A stretch of DNA of 64,000 nucleotides from AP-15 sp963774345 (GTDB lineage Bacteria > Pseudomonadota > Alphaproteobacteria > ATCC43930 > CGMCC-115725), in NCBI GenBank assembly GCA_963774345.1, contig CAVZFB010000038.1:124001-188000 (forward strand), written 5' to 3'. The stretch's first letter is position 1. Each line of letters opens with the position of its first letter. The position numbers and the translations under genes were made by a program. Below the pieces are notes generated by a model. It was not told the DNA's origin and ran no database searches. It saw only the letters and a program-made list of their open reading frames with translations. Shown here in pieces: positions 63,966 to 64,000 of this stretch.

Positions 63966-64000
63966 ATATGGAATCGGGCATCGAGGGGAAACATCGGGCG

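Noticed and set aside
1..64000. CRISPR arrays, tRNA/rRNA genes, transposases or phage genes
   Set aside because: None could be supported. The repeated elements seen are a few short intergenic motifs and paralogous genes without regular spacing or mobile-element ends.

Overview
The window is a high-GC chromosomal segment of an alphaproteobacterium. The class call rests on the linked set gshB, SirB1-type protein, BON lipoprotein, yraN, rsmI and LpoA-type activator, on a Coq4-family ubiquinone gene, on the LivJHMGF and MalEFGK-type transporters, and on codon use. I cannot place it below class. I see no rRNA, tRNA, CRISPR array, transposase or phage gene.

Layout. (1) 1-7 kb, minus strand: a broken PBP1A gene, then a DUF2491 / DUF350 / PspA-like envelope cluster that resembles E. 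coli yjfK-yjfL-yjfJ, two small proteins and a DUF937 protein. (2) 7-17 kb: an accessory block with two tandem AraC regulators, a third AraC, a gutted AraC relic, small envelope-stress proteins (GlsB/YeaQ, YidB-like, DUF883, YqjE-like), an M23 peptidase split by an in-frame stop, and an ionotropic-glutamate-receptor-like channel. A 38-39 bp element recurs six times here, each copy in the orientation of the next gene. (3) 17-31 kb, catabolic: an SDR, two VOC enzymes, a complete branched-chain amino acid type ABC importer with LivM and LivG fused, an M20 peptidase, an MFS transporter, DUF29, a PuuE-like deacetylase, an amidase and an amidohydrolase. (4) 31-49 kb: a thiolase-like/DUF35 pair, then two carbohydrate-type ABC systems. 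The first has two permeases fed by four tandem paralogous binding proteins plus a relic of a fifth, and no ATPase of its own. The second is complete (SBP, two permeases, UgpC/MalK ATPase) and carries two small secreted paralogues and an extra SBP. (5) 49-64 kb: FMN reductase, SDR, polyphosphate-glucokinase-like ROK kinase, DUF2272 lipoprotein, phosphatase, MFS, then housekeeping genes (gshB to lpoA-like, cold-shock protein, MetE-like, Coq4).

Many genes, including conserved ones such as PBP1A and rsmI, carry single-base frame changes that restore perfectly on shifting frame. I read most of these as uncorrected indel errors in the sequence, not decay. The gutted AraC, SBP and D-aminoacylase copies are different: they have lost internal or distal parts and are true relics. 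In frame-disrupted entries I give the span of the restored gene.

The genes suggest a soil or plant-associated oligotroph that scavenges carbohydrates, amino acids and amides and has an expanded envelope-stress set.
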